Assembly (NCBI RefSeq): GCF_003254395.2
Contig: NC_037642.1
Span: forward strand, 11,244,736 to 11,308,735
DNA from: Apis mellifera
Taxonomy: Eukaryota; Arthropoda; Insecta; Hymenoptera; Apidae
Direction: 5' to 3'
DNA: 64,000 bases
The translations under genes were made by a program, and so were the position numbers. Each line of letters begins with the position of its first letter. The stretch's first letter is position 1. This document shows, in pieces, positions 11,640 to 25,036 of this stretch. The notes under the pieces are model-generated. The model made no database searches and was not told the origin of the DNA. It worked only from the letters and a program-made list of their open reading frames with translations.

Positions 11640-12602
11640 ATGGCCGCTGCCTGCTACGAGAAGGAAGTGGTGGTAGGTGCCGCTATGCATGGACACGGTC
11701 ATCACCATCACCACCACCATCACCACCACCATCACCATCACCACCACGGGATCGGCGGCGGGTCCACCGGCGGTGGCGGCGGCCCGGCTGCCGCGGGTGC
11801 CGCGAGCGGACAGCAAACCGTCCTGCCGGCCGCATCGACCGGCATCCTCGACACCGCCGCCACTGCTGCTGCCGTCGGCTCCGCCACGACCGCGAACGCG
11901 AACACGACGACCGCCACCGCGACCGCGGCGGCTGTCGCAGCCGCGGCGGCGGCCGCCGCGGTCGCCGTCACCACCTACAAGGACTACAAGGACTACTCGC
12001 AACCTCTCCACGTCGACTGCAGCGTCGAGTACGAGCTGCCGAGCCAAGCCAAACCACCGCCCGGCGGCGGCGAACCTCTTCTCATGATACACCCGTGCTA
12101 TTATCGACGAGCCGAACGGGAGAGGAGAAGCCCTTTCGTCAATAATCTGCCACCACCGGCAAACGCGCCGATCTCGTCGAGGCGAAGCAGCAGGCGAAGC
12201 GCCTCGGCCGCCGTCGTTGCCACCGCGACCGCAGCCGCTGCCGTCTCCTCCACCTCGTCCGTCGTCGCGCCCTCCTCCGCGGCCGCCGCCGTCTCTACCT
12301 CGACCGTGTCTTCTTCCAGTTCCGCTGTCGCAGCCGCAGCAGCGGTGTTGTCGGCAACCGTTGTCGCGACCAGCGATTCGGGATCGAATCTCGTCTCGAC
12401 GACCAGTCAAATGTCTGCTGCGGCTATGGCAGCTTCCTATCGCGCGGCTCTAAATGCTGCTGCGACTCTGTCGCAACAACAGCAACAAAGACGTCAACAA
12501 CATCACCCGCAACAGCAACAACAATCACAAGCACCTCCGCCACAGCAGCAGCAACAAAGTCATCATCATCTTCATCGATCTCATGCTCATCCCCTCCACA
12601 AT

Positions 12603-12638
<36 letters not shown>

Positions 12639-13262
12639 GTAAGTTCGGTGTCGTCGACCTCCTCCACCACCGAACTGATCTCTGCTGACGAAAAAGCAGT
12701 CATATCAGGTATTTATCAACACTACTTCCGCGCAATGCGCGCTCACAATCATCAGCATCGACAGCAACAGCAGCAACCGCAGCAGCAGCAAGCAACGCAG
12801 CAGCAGCAGCAGCAACATCGAACGGCTCATCAGATTCATCATCAACCTCACCAAAGCGACCGAAGTTCCTCCTCGTCGGTGACGCCAACGGTTACGTCGA
12901 TATCCGGCATATTGCGGCAGACTTATCAACAGACGTATAACGCGACGAATTCGAGTTCGTCGAGTCATCTACGGGCAACAACGGCCTCGGTGGTCGGGCA
13001 TCATCCGTATAGGCGACCGTCGACCACGTTACGTGCAACGTCGCACATTGGCCAACAGGCCTCTTCCTCCTCTTCCTCGTCCTCCTCCTCCTCCTCCTCC
13101 TCGACGTCGATCGGTGCTTCCAGCAGCGTTTCTTCTTCTGCCGGCGTTTCCAGTGTATACGCGAGCACAATACACAGGCATCACGCCACCTCGCTACACG
13201 CCCTTCAAGCGGCTGGTTTTTACGAAACGCCCGGTTATCACGCGCTTTTGCCGCAGAGTTAG
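11640..13262 (+). CDS. His/Ala/Gln/Ser-rich nuclear-type protein, possibly Corto/CCF-like
   Basis: One open frame of 540 residues with a good start context (AACATGG). The N-terminus has an uninterrupted 16-His run (residues 21-36), then Gly and Ala runs. A non-repetitive block at about residues 113-185 reads YKDYKDYSQPLHVDCSVEYE, then LPSQAKPPP, EPLLMIHPCYYRR and RRSPFVNNLPP. This is the only part likely to be a folded, conserved domain. The rest is Ala, Gln, His and Ser homopolymer sequence, with a poly-Ser stretch near 470-490 and a short end (YHALLPQS). Such composition is typical of insect transcription or chromatin regulators. From memory the block resembles the centrosomal and chromosomal factor Corto, but I could not check this. 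The other long frames over this interval are low-complexity shadows. Confidence 0.7.
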
Positions 13263-14110
13263 GTGTCTACCAGCAGCGCGGTGAACCCGCAACTCGAGAC
13301 CGACCCTATTGCCAACCTTCATTTATTCACCTAATCCGGCTACAAAGCTCTCTCTTCCCTATTGTACGACTTATCTTCCATACTCGTTAAAGCGCATACG
13401 GGTTGGTCTAACTCTGCCTAGTACACTCGGGATACATCTATCTCTGCGACATACACGCTACTTCTCCCTACGTGTATGTTCCGCTGTGTATATACGTAAA
13501 TATGTATGCATACGTATATATATGTATGTATGTATGTATGTATCGTCGTCGACGCAACGATCGTACGTGCCGTGCTCTCCGTTGTTGGCAGTAGTGTGCG
13601 GGTGGCCGGACGGACGGACGGACGGACGAGCAGAAAGCCACAGAATAAACACACGACGCATACACACCACCACCACCATCACCGCTATTATACACAGATA
13701 TACATTGAACCAGAGACAGATGGATGGAACCACGAACAACTGAAATGGTCGTCTATGTGTAGGCATCGACCAATTTCATCCACCTGCAATACGTGTGCGC
13801 TTCTCTCAGGTATAAAAATCCATTTGCTTAGGTCTTGTATTAACGTTTTTTTTTATTATTTTTAGTCATACACTTTCAGCCAAAGACACGAGATTTCCTC
13901 CGCGTAAATTCTTGAAACTCGGATGCCTTTCTTAGCCGGGCAAACATCGTGTACACGCGATCCTTCTCTCCATCGTTGTATGCCATCGCCGCTGTAGTCA
14001 CGACGACGGTGGCAGCGGCGGCCCCTTTCGCTCTTTTTCTCATCCTTCGTCTTTGAATACCCGCGGATCGCGTACGCATCGGTCAACAATAGTATTTTTC
14101 AGATATACGA
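13263..14110 (+). other. Probable 3' UTR of the 11640 gene
   Basis: Follows the stop codon directly. It contains GTAT and GGAC short tandem repeats and an AATAAA at 13644-13649 that could direct polyadenylation. Longer 3' UTR forms are possible. No coding region is supported. Confidence 0.4.
13606..13628. repeat. (GGAC)n microsatellite
   Basis: About five consecutive GGAC units, close to a GTAT repeat at about 13521-13542. Confidence 0.8.
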
Positions 14111-14700
14111 TCGATATACGTACACTTTGATCGCATTCTAAAACCAATTATACATTATTGATCGTCAATAATTCATTATATCCCTAACTATAGCGAATAG
14201 CTTACTATTTTGATTTCATTTCAGATCTTCTCTGCTTACGTATTCCGATCGACAATCATTCGTAATCGCAAGTGCCAAAATCTAAATGCAACCTTTACGT
14301 ACATTTTTCGAAGAAGAAGAAATTGCATACAGGGACACTTGTCTTTTTTCTTTTTTTCGCGAGCATATACAGGAAACGGCAATGTGACGTAGCAATTGCA
14401 TTTGTCCTGCTCTAACGGAACGTCCGTTTCGTCCTTTCTCCCAGAACGCTTCTCGTTTTCTTCGCTCGAGCTTCTTTGTTTTTCTCCATCTCTGTCCGCC
14501 TCTCGGAACGGGGAACATCTCTAGAAAGGCGAGAGAGGTCCGAGAGAGAGAGTCGGGGCAGCAGGATTTCTTCTTTTTTGTCCTGCGCCCTTTTCAAAGA
14601 GCGCGCTCAAGGAGAAACGGACGGGGACCGTATTTCGTTACACGGTAACGATCGATCAACGTGACCGCACGACCGCACTGGCGGTACGGGCGAGCCGTGG

Positions 14701-14797
14701 CGAAGCGAGACGAAGCGAGGCGAGGCGAGGCGAGGCGAAACGAGACGGCGACGAGTCGGGACGAACGGTCGGGACGGGACGGGACGGGACGGGACGG
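14701..14797. repeat. (GAGGC)n and (GGGAC)n short tandem repeats
   Basis: A GAGGC-type array at about 14715-14738 is followed by a GGGAC array at about 14771-14797, inside a GC-rich island (about 14660-14990). Confidence 0.8.
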
Positions 14798-16983
14798 ATC
14801 TGGGCGGTTACGGGACGCGGGGAGTGCGAGGGACGCGACCAAACCAGACGAGAAGGGGGCGCGGTCAAGATGGGGATCGGTATATAGACGAAACCAAGAG
14901 ACTGCTCGCACGCATTGGAGGGAGCGGGACGCGTCGCCGCGTGTTCCGAAAACACTGACGACCGCGCGTACACGGACGGACGTTAGAGACTAACAGCCGC
15001 TAATGCGAACCTGCGACTCCTATAATTTCCAACCGTCTCGCAGAACCTTGGAAAATTGGTTAGAAGAGGAGAACTAGATAGATTGGAAGTATACTTTGTT
15101 AAGAATACTCGAAGAAATAATAAAAAAGGGGAAGAAATATGAAAGTCATCGTTTCGTTGCTTCGTATAAAAAAAAAAGAACCTCTTAATAAGGTATCGAT
15201 TCTAATAAATTTCTTTTCACGAATTCTTCGCATTCAACTCCCTTTCATGCGACTGACTTTAACGACCTGTTTTCTCCGATTGTTGTAACAATGCGTTGAA
15301 AAAGACTGTGCTTCGCAGATAGTTTATTTTTGTAGGAAAAACTCGTGTATTTTCGTGCGATGTTTCCCGAAAAGAAATTCGTGGAAGAGATCCAAAGAAA
15401 AAGAGAGAGAGAGAGAGAAAAAAGCTGCGGATAAAATAGGAAGAGGAGGAAAGGGTCGTCTATAGTGTATCGCGGTGTGTGTATCCTTCGGCCCGTATTG
15501 CGTTTGACACGACTTGTATCGAAAATACTTGATGGAGCACAATCAGGCGCAATTGTACCGCCTCCTTCGGATGGACACAGACACACACACACACAACAAA
15601 ACCCGGTCGATAGTAAATACGTTTCCTAGTTATATAGGATCGTTGGCTCACTCGCGCACGGGCAGAGGGTTAAAAACTTCATCCACTGATAGATATTTAT
15701 ACGATGTGGAAGGAAGGAGGGCATTATTGTGCCTCGTTGAAACCCCCGTCGAACTCGTTATATAATGTGACGTGGACACATCGGGTAATTAGGAAGCGTC
15801 GCAAGCAGAAACGTTGGCTGCTGACTTTGAAAAGGTTTCACCGGTTTGTTTGTCGCTTTCTTCCCGTCTTTCTCGGACGGAAAGGAGGAAAAATTCGCTT
15901 GTACGTTATTTTTAAATTTCACGCAACTATTTTCTCGACGATATTATTCCACTTTCGAACGATCCAATGTCCCGATGAATTTCCACAACGCGCGTGGCGG
16001 GCTGTTGCGGCATGTTAAATCGTCATCGGTACAATGGTTCACGCATCGAATCCTGATTCGACCGGTTCAGGGGGGACACACAAAGGAGCGACGCGAAAAT
16101 GTTCCGTTTCGTGTGTACACGAAAGTCTCCTCTCGTTCCTGGTAAATTTTGTTGGCAGAGCTCGGTTGTCGAGAGCAGAGTTCGTTCCTGGCACCACTTA
16201 CCCTTCGCCGTCCATCTCGGCCGAGCATTTCCGCCCCGGTGTTTTTGCTCGTTCAAAGGGAACGAACCTCTTAGCGGCGAAGTAGAGGGAAGCTAAACGG
16301 ATACAGGGCCTAAATACAGTTACTTGAACTGTGAACGACGGGAAAAACTTTTCGCGTTACTCTTTTTTGTTTATCGATCGATAGACTTCTAATGAAATTT
16401 CGTATTTTCTCGAAAATATCAATTTAGTTAGTTTAATATTTGTTCATACGTATATTCTAAAAGAATATGTTAAAAAACGATAGGTAAGTGGTGGTGATAT
16501 TTCTTTAGAAGTAAAGAATTATATAGAATTATATATTTCCGATAATCTAAACCAAAAGATAAATGTAGATATCGTTTTACTATCGTTAATCCCAATTATC
16601 GGTATTTTTTCTTCAAAAAGAAAAAAAATTTTGTTAAATAATTTAAGAAAAAAATAAATTTACATTTTTAATTTTAATCGTTAATCTTCGATTAGCTATG
16701 GTTTTGTTAACGAATTATTACACGAAGAGCTCCGATTCCATCAGTTCTTCGTCTCTAGTTTAATATTTCGATCTAGTTTTGTCCTTTTTCTTCCTTCATT
16801 TGGCCTCTTTTTCTCTTCAGTTTCCCCGTAATCTGCCATCAACTAACCGCCGTCTCTCTATACATGCTACTTTCGATTCTTATATGCTGTCGTATATTCC
16901 ATCGCTTCCTATGCAAAGGATACGCTCGTAGAATTCGATTGTCGTTCGTCGGTATGTCGAAAGAAAAAAAGAGGGGACTCGCG

Positions 16984-17004
16984 GACGAGCGAGCGAGCGA
17001 GCGA
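16984..17004. repeat. (GAGC)n array
   Basis: Consecutive GAGC units merging into GAGA. The same type of array recurs near 20306, 21281, 46755 and 46955, and as its complement near the end of the window. Confidence 0.7.
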
Positions 17005-19246
17005 GAGAGCGAACGAGCAAAAGAACGAACGAATAAGACTCTGTTAGTCTGGGAGCATTGTAGCGTCGCAACGACGAGACACGGTCGAATGTCAAGCAGA
17101 GTTGTCGGTGCTGATACGATCGAGAGCTACGCCTTAAACTTTTCACCTCGTGCATATCGGGAATCAAAGCTAAAAGTGCCTCGCCTCCGACGATTACGCG
17201 ATTCATGAGAAACCAAGTCATTGACTGAACTCGAAACGTTTCGTGTGTGCCAAAATTTTACGTTTTACCCACCAAATTACTCGAAAATATTCGTTCGCGC
17301 ACTTTTTTCCTTTTTTTTTTTCTCTTTCAAATCAGTATTACCTTTTGCATTTATATTCGCCTGTATTCCAGGTGAGATCAACGTTTTACGTCAATCAGGT
17401 TATATTATCGTTGTTATCGTCTCGAAAAAGCTGGGAGCATTACGTAAGGGGAACGTTGAACGACTTTCCTGGGCTGCGCGCATCTCTTCTCTAGGGGAGA
17501 TAACGCGATAGAGGCGCTCCTCTTCTCTCGTAGTTGCCACCGGCTCGATCTCAGGAAACACGTGCACGCTGTGCGCCACCACTCGCTTTCCTTTTTTCGC
17601 GTCCGATTCCACGATTCTCCCTCTCCTGCACGGAACACTGTTGTGTTGTTATTGGTTGTGTGTGTGTATATACGTGGCAGAATCCACTTCCATAGAAATT
17701 TCATTTTTGTCCTCTATTCGTTCCAACTCGGTGTTGCGTTTGTTTATCCTAAGCGCGAGGCTATCCCATTAAGTTGGAAACGTCTCGATCGTCGAAGATA
17801 TGTTTTCAACGGACGAGTTCTCTATGTTCTATGTTCGCGCGCGCGAGAGTTCAACGAATATACGAGGAGAACGAGCGTGCTTGTGTAATATACGCGTTAA
17901 ACATCACATAGAACACCCACATGACTCGATGCGACACGTGTGTGTATCGCGAAGGAAATAATACACGGCATGTGCGGTCGTTCCGGTCATTTTTTTTTCT
18001 CCTTTTTCTTTTTCCTTTTCTTTAACATTGCATTCGATGAATGCATTTCTACACCGAAACGATCACTTTCCTCCTCTTCCGTCTTCCTTGTCCTTTCCTT
18101 TTTTTTTTCTTTTTCTTTTTTTTTCGAGGGGAGGGGGTTTCTCTCTTCTTTCTCTTCTTTACTTTTGCTCGATTGATCCGCAAAAAATCTTGATCGATTG
18201 TTTGTCGCGTTTGTAGTTCGGCGAGAGAGAGAGAGAGCAAGGCAAATATATTTACTCTGTAACAAAACGTGCTTCCTCCGTAAGCGGGTACGAGAAAAAG
18301 AAAAAAAAAGTCTGGCATCAAATATTTTGTCCTACGTCGCGCGTAACGAACTATACGTAAATATACGATCAAGCTTATTCTCGAAATACGTGTGCATCGC
18401 GTCGTTTGATGGAGAGAGATAGAGAGATAGAGAGTGCGTGTGTGTGAGAGAGAGAGAGAGAGAGAAAACGAGAAAGAAAACGAGAGATAGAGAAACTGTG
18501 CTCGAACGTGCCTCGCCCTCCACTATATACGAGAACGTATATACTTTTGTGCGTATACAGTAGACGCGCATCGGATAAAAGCTCGATTCACGTTCGACGG
18601 ACAACGGGGAACGAGAGAGGAAACGGGGCGAGAAGGAAAGAGAAGGGCGGTAAAGATAAGAGGGCACAAAGTATGCCACTTTCGATGCGACGGACCGTGG
18701 GTCCCTTGTCCCTCCCTCCCCCCCTCCCTCTTCGAGACGTCGTTCGAAATTAAACTAAATTGCCCGTGGATTTTCACGGGAGACAACGGCAGGGACGGAC
18801 AGCAACCAGTGCCACGTACGTGTATCACTCTCCTCTCCTCCGACGGTTGTCCGTCCGTGTGTGAATCAGGCGACGAAGAATGGCGTGTGCACGCACCACG
18901 GCGCGGCGTAAACGCGTGCGTACACCTTCTCGACACATAGTTCACTACTATTAACTCGGCCTTAAACAAAATGACGTAAACTGCCTCAAATAATTAATAT
19001 ATTAAACGAGCTAGCGCGCCCTCCGACTTACACTTTGCGACTGAACGAATAATAACAAACTCCTGAATCTTGTGTAATAATTATATAGTATTAAAAGGGG
19101 ATCGCGATAAGTTATTAGCGGATCGCTGGCGAAGAAGAGAGAGAGAGAGAGTTAGAGTTGCGCGAATGCGAGTCCGCCGGCAAAAACGATAAAACGAGCG
19201 AAACGAAAAACGGGGTTATATAGATAACGATCGATCGGGAAGAGGG

Positions 19247-19272
19247 ACGTGTGTGTGTGTGTGTGTGTGTGT
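19247..19272. repeat. (GT)n microsatellite
   Basis: About thirteen GT units running into TATATACATATA. Confidence 0.8.
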
Positions 19273-20305
19273 ATATACATATATAACCTCGTGTATCTGC
19301 TGCGCGTTCACCGAGCAGAAAGAGAGAAGAGTGACAGAGAGAGAAAGGAAGAAGGGCAAAGTAGGCGTGTAGCGCATTCTTAAACGAAAACTACATATTC
19401 TCACGTTGTCGGCAGGCGTATAAAATGATGCATGAGCGCGGGCGAGTGGAGGATGATCATAGGAGGGAAATGTTCGGGACGGTATCGATCCACAACTTAA
19501 TTACGTTCAACTCCTCGGTTTATCGCCGATAAAGTTTATCGAAAGGAAGGGAACAACAACACTTCTTTCCTTCGTTCCTCGCTGCGGATCGTAAGGGTGT
19601 GTTACGATGTATGCAACGGATAAACGAAGCAACGCGAAGCTTTAGTGTGCGTCGAGTAACGAGAGGGACAGGAATGAAAAAAAGGAATGATGGAAGGGTA
19701 AGGAAGGAATATATACGACGAGATCTCGTTGCTCTTCTCGGACGAGAAGAAGAAGAAGATGTGGTGCGGATAAGCGAGGAGGAGAGACCGTTCAAAAGAC
19801 TAACGAAAAGAATAGTAAGGGGGAAAAAAAAAAAGAGGAACATATTTAGTTTTTGGTATTCTAGGATGGGAGCTAAGGGGGGGGAAATTGAGCCAAGACG
19901 ATTAGGAGGGGGAAAAAAAAATTGTAACGGTGGAACGAAGATTTGTTGAAAATCCATCCTGTCCTCTCGGCTCAAACTTAATAACGGCGACGGTAAGACG
20001 GGGACGATGACAAAGACGGGATGACGATGACGGGATGACTGGGTGTTTCGAAGGACGGTAGTTCCTTCGTTTAATGTATTGTATACATAGACCCGCGCAA
20101 AGGATATACTCGACAATAAGGATCGTAGCCGGTCGAACGCGATCCATACCCCACGAGAGTTAATCGAGAAACGGACGAACTCCTACGGCTTTTATGGCTC
20201 CGCTCGTAAAGATATACCCAAGGCTTTTTCCGTGGAACTCGGGACCCCTCCGAACACCCGGTCCTGGAACACTGGGGCAGAAACGACGACGGAGCGTAGA
20301 TAGAC

Positions 20306-20328
20306 GGGCGAGCGAGCGAGCGAGCGAA
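20306..20328. repeat. (GAGC)n array
   Basis: Five or more GAGC units. A (TC)n run lies nearby at about 20474-20499. Confidence 0.75.
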
Positions 20329-21278
20329 CGACTGGTTGGCCAGGTAAAGGTAAAACTCTCTCGCAAAAGCAGCGAGCGAGCGAACTGTGTGTGCCAACCG
20401 TGGCAGGTAGTTGCACGCCGGAAAGCATCGGCTGTACAAAGAACCGACCCGAAGCCATTTTTGATCCACGATCCTCTCTCTCTCTCTCTCTCTCTCTCTG
20501 CTTCCAGCCGAGACCCCCGAATTACAATGTGTGCTCCCCGCGCGCGCTTCACCGTGGGTGGACCAGCGCGCGAATTTTTCTTAAATCGCCTACCCTCTCT
20601 CGATGAATGATCTCTTTCTACGGCAGGCCAGCGGGCTTCAAACGGGCGGACGGGCGGACGGAGGGAGGGAACGGAGACGAGGAGGGAGGACTGTGCTGTC
20701 AGCCGGCGAATGAAAAGCGCTTAAGAAGCTGCGCGGCATGCACCTAACAATGACCTTACCTACCTCTGACGCACGAATTGTTCGTATACACCAAAGTACA
20801 CCGGCTGATTCGGCAAATATAACGCGCGTTATTTTACGCTATTCTTTGCACGCGGCGTCTCGTTGTACACCCGGTTTATAATATACCAAAGCGCGCTCCA
20901 TGTGCCAGCCAGAGAAACACAACCGCTTCTTTATATCCTTATAATTCGTTTCGAGTTACCGAGAATCTTTTTCAATCTCTCGTTTCGACCGAACATCTTC
21001 CATTTCTTTTTTTTTTTTTTCCCATTTCGATTGTTCGTTACTCGGTTCGTAATTACGAGAGGCAATCAGTTCGAATCGTTTCGAAAGTATTCTTTGGAAT
21101 ACGGATGATACGGTTGCGTCGTTACGTCCTCCGTTGGAAACGTATGGGGTTGCGGTTTTTCGATAGTTAAACTCGAAGGGGGAGATAACGGGACGAGAGC
21201 GAAGAGATAGAGCCAGCGCGAGAAAGAAGGAATCGGAGAGAGAGAGGGTGGAGAAGGAGGAGGACTCGATCCTGGAAG

Positions 21279-21306
21279 CGAGCGAGCGAGCGAGCGAGCG
21301 AGAGAG
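21279..21306. repeat. (GAGC)n array
   Basis: Six or more GAGC units that grade into GAGAGAGC. Confidence 0.75.
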
Positions 21307-21677
21307 AGCGCCGCGTGGCTATGAAAAGGAAAGATATATATCCACGCGTCACGAGCGTCGGTATATTATAGGTTGCCCTGTCTATCCACGGATAGTCGGG
21401 GCGATAGTTCGAAACGACGATGGACCACGCCCTCGGCCTGCCATCTCCACTTCGACCAACTCTCTAGACGATCGATCCTTTCCTCGCGACAAGCTGGCAA
21501 AAATTACCACCGCAAAAGTCGAGCACGAAACGGGACACAACTGAATACGCCCCTGGAGCGACCCGAGGCCTGCCTGCCTCTCCGGCCAATCGATACCATA
21601 CCGTGTGCCTCTTCCGTTTGACAGCCTTTGCGACGTTTCTCTCCCCGCTTATTTCGTTCTTTCTCCTATTTTTACCA

Positions 21678-21710
<33 letters not shown>

Positions 21711-22204
21711 CCTTTCGATCCTTCTTCCTCGTCAGCCAGAATTTTTTCCCCTTTCTCCTCGAACCGGAACAAGGGGATGGATTCGTATCGTAGTGAGTAA
21801 AGCGAAACGAAGCATGCCTCGACGGTCGATCGCATTCCTTGGAACGAAAAGAAGAAGAGAGGAAAGAAGGAAAATATAAACGACTCTGTTAATCGTTACG
21901 CGGACACATCGTGGCGTGGCGGACGATCGATTGGCCCGAGACAATCCAATGGGCCCGTGCAATGGGTTGGTTGGTTGGTTTCCACGTGCCCATCCGCTTG
22001 CTCGCTTCCTACGATTTCTTCATCCACCGTTTTCCGCGAAAAGCGCGTGTAACTTAACAGGGAGCAATTGTTCTCCTTCTAGTTCCTCGCTTTTCGCGAT
22101 TAATCGAAAGTTTCCAATTGCCGCGCCACTACCGTCGTGTTGTATCTGCCTGCCTGTTGGTTGGTTGGCGCGTTCGTTAAGAGACCGGCCAACGTATTGC
22201 GTGC

Positions 22205-22236
<32 letters not shown>

Positions 22237-22560
22237 TTACTTTGCTCGATCGTTCATTAAAATTCGAGCCGATGCGCGTGTTATTTCTTCCCGTCACGGT
22301 GTTGTATTGGACTTTGGAGAGAGCTTTTACGAGGAACAGAGCGTGTGCGTGTGCGTATGTTTACATGTGCGCGCCGCGTGTCTACCTTTTGCGAAACGCG
22401 CCGCGTGTCGCCTTGTTTATCCATCGCCGCCATCGCCGTCGTCGACGCTCTTGTGGCGCGGCGTTGACGATATATATCCTTTTCTCCTCGGTTCTCGAAA
22501 AACGACCTTACCTTACCGAGAAACCTTCTTCGTTTTTTCAGGGGTGAAGCTAGCTAGCTA

Positions 22561-22882
22561 CTAATCGACTAAAACTACTCTCTATTGTGGGATGGGAGAG
22601 AGGGAGGAGAGAGAGAGAAAAAAAAAAAAAGGAAAAAAAGAAAAAGAAAAAAAAACAGAACATACCTACGCATTTAAGATAATGTACAAGTCTCTAGTGT
22701 GATACATTTCTACGCTTATTCTCTTAACTAGTAGTCATGAAGTCTAAAGTAACGATACCTCGTTGTGGTTTGTAAAACGCGGATTAAAAAAACAAAAAAA
22801 ATAAAATAAAAAATAAACAAGTAGTTCTGTAATAACGATAAATAAAGAGAGGGAAAAAAAAACGAGCAAAAGGAAGCAAAAG

Positions 22883-22918
<36 letters not shown>

Positions 22919-23480
22919 AATAAGTAAAGGAATAAAAGAAGAAAAATAACGACGTAATGATAAAAAAAAAAAAAAAAAAAATCCGCTTAGGCTGACCTTA
23001 AACTGATAAAAAAAAAAAAAGCGATAAAAAGCTCGCAAAAGGCGCCAATGTACTCGTAGAATGGAATTGTCCGGCGGCAGACGTCCTAATTAATCGCAAC
23101 ACTTGAAATTGTAAACGACCGCCAAAAAAAAAAAATAATAAAATAAAATAAAATAAAATAAAATACCGTTCGACTTATAAGAAATACTGGATAATAAAAA
23201 TGGAAAAAAACCCAGAGCGTGAGAGAAAGAAAGAAAGAAAGAAAGAAAGAACGAGATATTTGCGGATCCAAGAAATGGATGAGACGGATGCGTGGATCCG
23301 GATGAATGGATGACTATTTCGAAAAAAAAAAAAACACGTGTGGGTTGATCGATTCGTCAAATCGTATGTATGTGTGAATTTACGCGCAGAGTATTCGAGG
23401 ATGTAGTGTTCGGCATGTACATAATTCTGTATATACGAACGAATCACTGACTGTACAATACCACCCAAATATATTTATAT
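22561..23480. other. A-rich noncoding block
   Basis: Long A runs (31 A at about 22886-22916, and others at 22963-22981 and 23009-23020), an (AAAAT)n array at 23136-23165 and a (GAAA)n array at about 23226-23250. Open frames here translate to Phe/Lys repeats. It may be the far end of a very long 3' UTR or an intergenic low-complexity zone. Confidence 0.5.
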
Positions 23481-25036
23481 TTCATGTTAAAACAACTTCG
23501 ATACTATTTATTTCTTCGTTCCAGCTACCGCTTTTCGCTGTTAATCAAATTTGCCTATGCAAAGTATATATACGCGTTATACGGAGAAGAAGAAATTTCT
23601 CTCTCTCTCTCGTGGCGAAGAGAAGGGGAAGAAGAAAGACAGAGGCTTGTGTTGTCTCCTATCGTAAAACGGTGGAAGGAAACAGGAAGAAGGGGAGGGG
23701 GGGGAACCGCGTGTAACAGTGATTTTCAGAGGAGAACTGAATCGACAAATTTTACTTACTAACGGCAATATGACGCGTGCGTATCGTCAAGGAGAACCAG
23801 TCCATTGGCGGCTCGTTGTACGAAGTTTAATGATCACCGGGGATCTTCTTATTTTCGTTGTTATATTCTCGCCGTCTTCTTCCGTTTTCCTCATTCTCGA
23901 CGGATTGCGTAACGCGCATGCGCTCGTCAAATAAGTTACGTGCGATCTTACGTATCTCTCGGACACCGAATCACTTTCTTACGTCGTAAAAAAGAGAGAA
24001 AGGAAAGAAAAGAAAAGAGAAGAAAAGAAAAGAACGTCATCACGGGTTATCGTTTATTTATTTTTAAAAGCGTTTAAAACATAATTAAATGCAAAATCTT
24101 TTAACCTTTGAGCGGGGTAACCTCTCTCCTATTTGAACTGAATAAACTTGCATACGAAAGGTGCGCGACCTCCCGGCGGCACAACAATGAAATACAGGAA
24201 CCACGCTTCCTGGTGCAATTTCAGCCTTTTGTTGCCATTATTTTTGTCATGACGTTTCATTCTATTTAACATTCCTTCGGTCTGATAGCCGGTATTGTTT
24301 TTTTTCCTCCAGTGTGCGCCATGGCTTCGCTCGATAAATGTCTCTCCCCCTATCGCGTGGAACAATTTGTTGAAAATACTTCCTTTCTTCCTTTTTTTTT
24401 TTTTTTTTTTTTTTCTCTTTATTTTCTTTTCTCTAAAATTATCGACAAGCTTGCGATTAAATAGCAGCCGTATAAATACGATGACTTTACGATTCTTTGT
24501 TATTCATGATATTCCGGCGAATACGCCACTTTCCGTAGTATACTTGCCATGACGTCATTAGTCTTCTATTGTATTCGATGACACGCTTCTATCGAACTCG
24601 ATACGGAATTATAGTTGCCACGGGGAATTGTAGATTACTCTGCAACGTTTTACGGACACGTATCATGGAACGGTATTCGGTATTTTTACGAAAATACTTG
24701 CCGAGTTTTCTCCTAAAGTTGGATCGATTCGTACGTAATAAAGAAAAAAAAGACCCGTGTAGGATGTCGTAATTTGTCGAAAATCACTCTGACACGTGTG
24801 TATACACACGCACTTATCTTCGTACTTTCGTGTACGATATGGATGTTTTTTTTTTGTTTTTGTTTGTTTTTTTCGACAACTGATAATATCGCGCACAAAG
24901 CAAAAATACGAACGAAATTAGGGCTTTCGATATATATACACGCGCGCGTGTTTCAAGTTTCGTATCATCGATCGTCTTCCTTAAATGAAAGAAGTCCGGT
25001 TTGATTGCATTACCAAGTGCATCAAGGACTAGAGAG
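23481..25036. other. Noncoding, mixed composition
   Basis: No exon supported. A 20+ T run occurs at about 24393-24414. The last few hundred bases precede the small gene starting at 25037 and may hold its promoter. Confidence 0.4.

Larger units (their letters stand above)
14111..22560. other. Long noncoding stretch rich in GAGA/GAGC and poly-purine runs
   Basis: About 8.4 kb with no exon I can support. Numerous (GA)n, (GAGC)n, (GT)n and poly-T/poly-A tracts create open frames on both strands that translate only to Arg/Glu/Ser or Ser/Leu/Phe repeats. CG dinucleotides are frequent, unlike the AT-rich flanks near 5-10 kb and 26-28 kb. It may include distal regulatory DNA or noncoding transcripts of the flanking genes. 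Confidence 0.5.

Noticed and set aside
11573..12970. Other long frames overlapping the 540-residue protein on both strands
   Set aside because: They are frame shadows of trinucleotide repeats: Arg/Pro, Gly/Arg or Ala/Val runs with no start or splice logic.
21060..21080. GTTCGAATC-like T-loop sequence of a tRNA
   Set aside because: No acceptor, D or anticodon arm around it.
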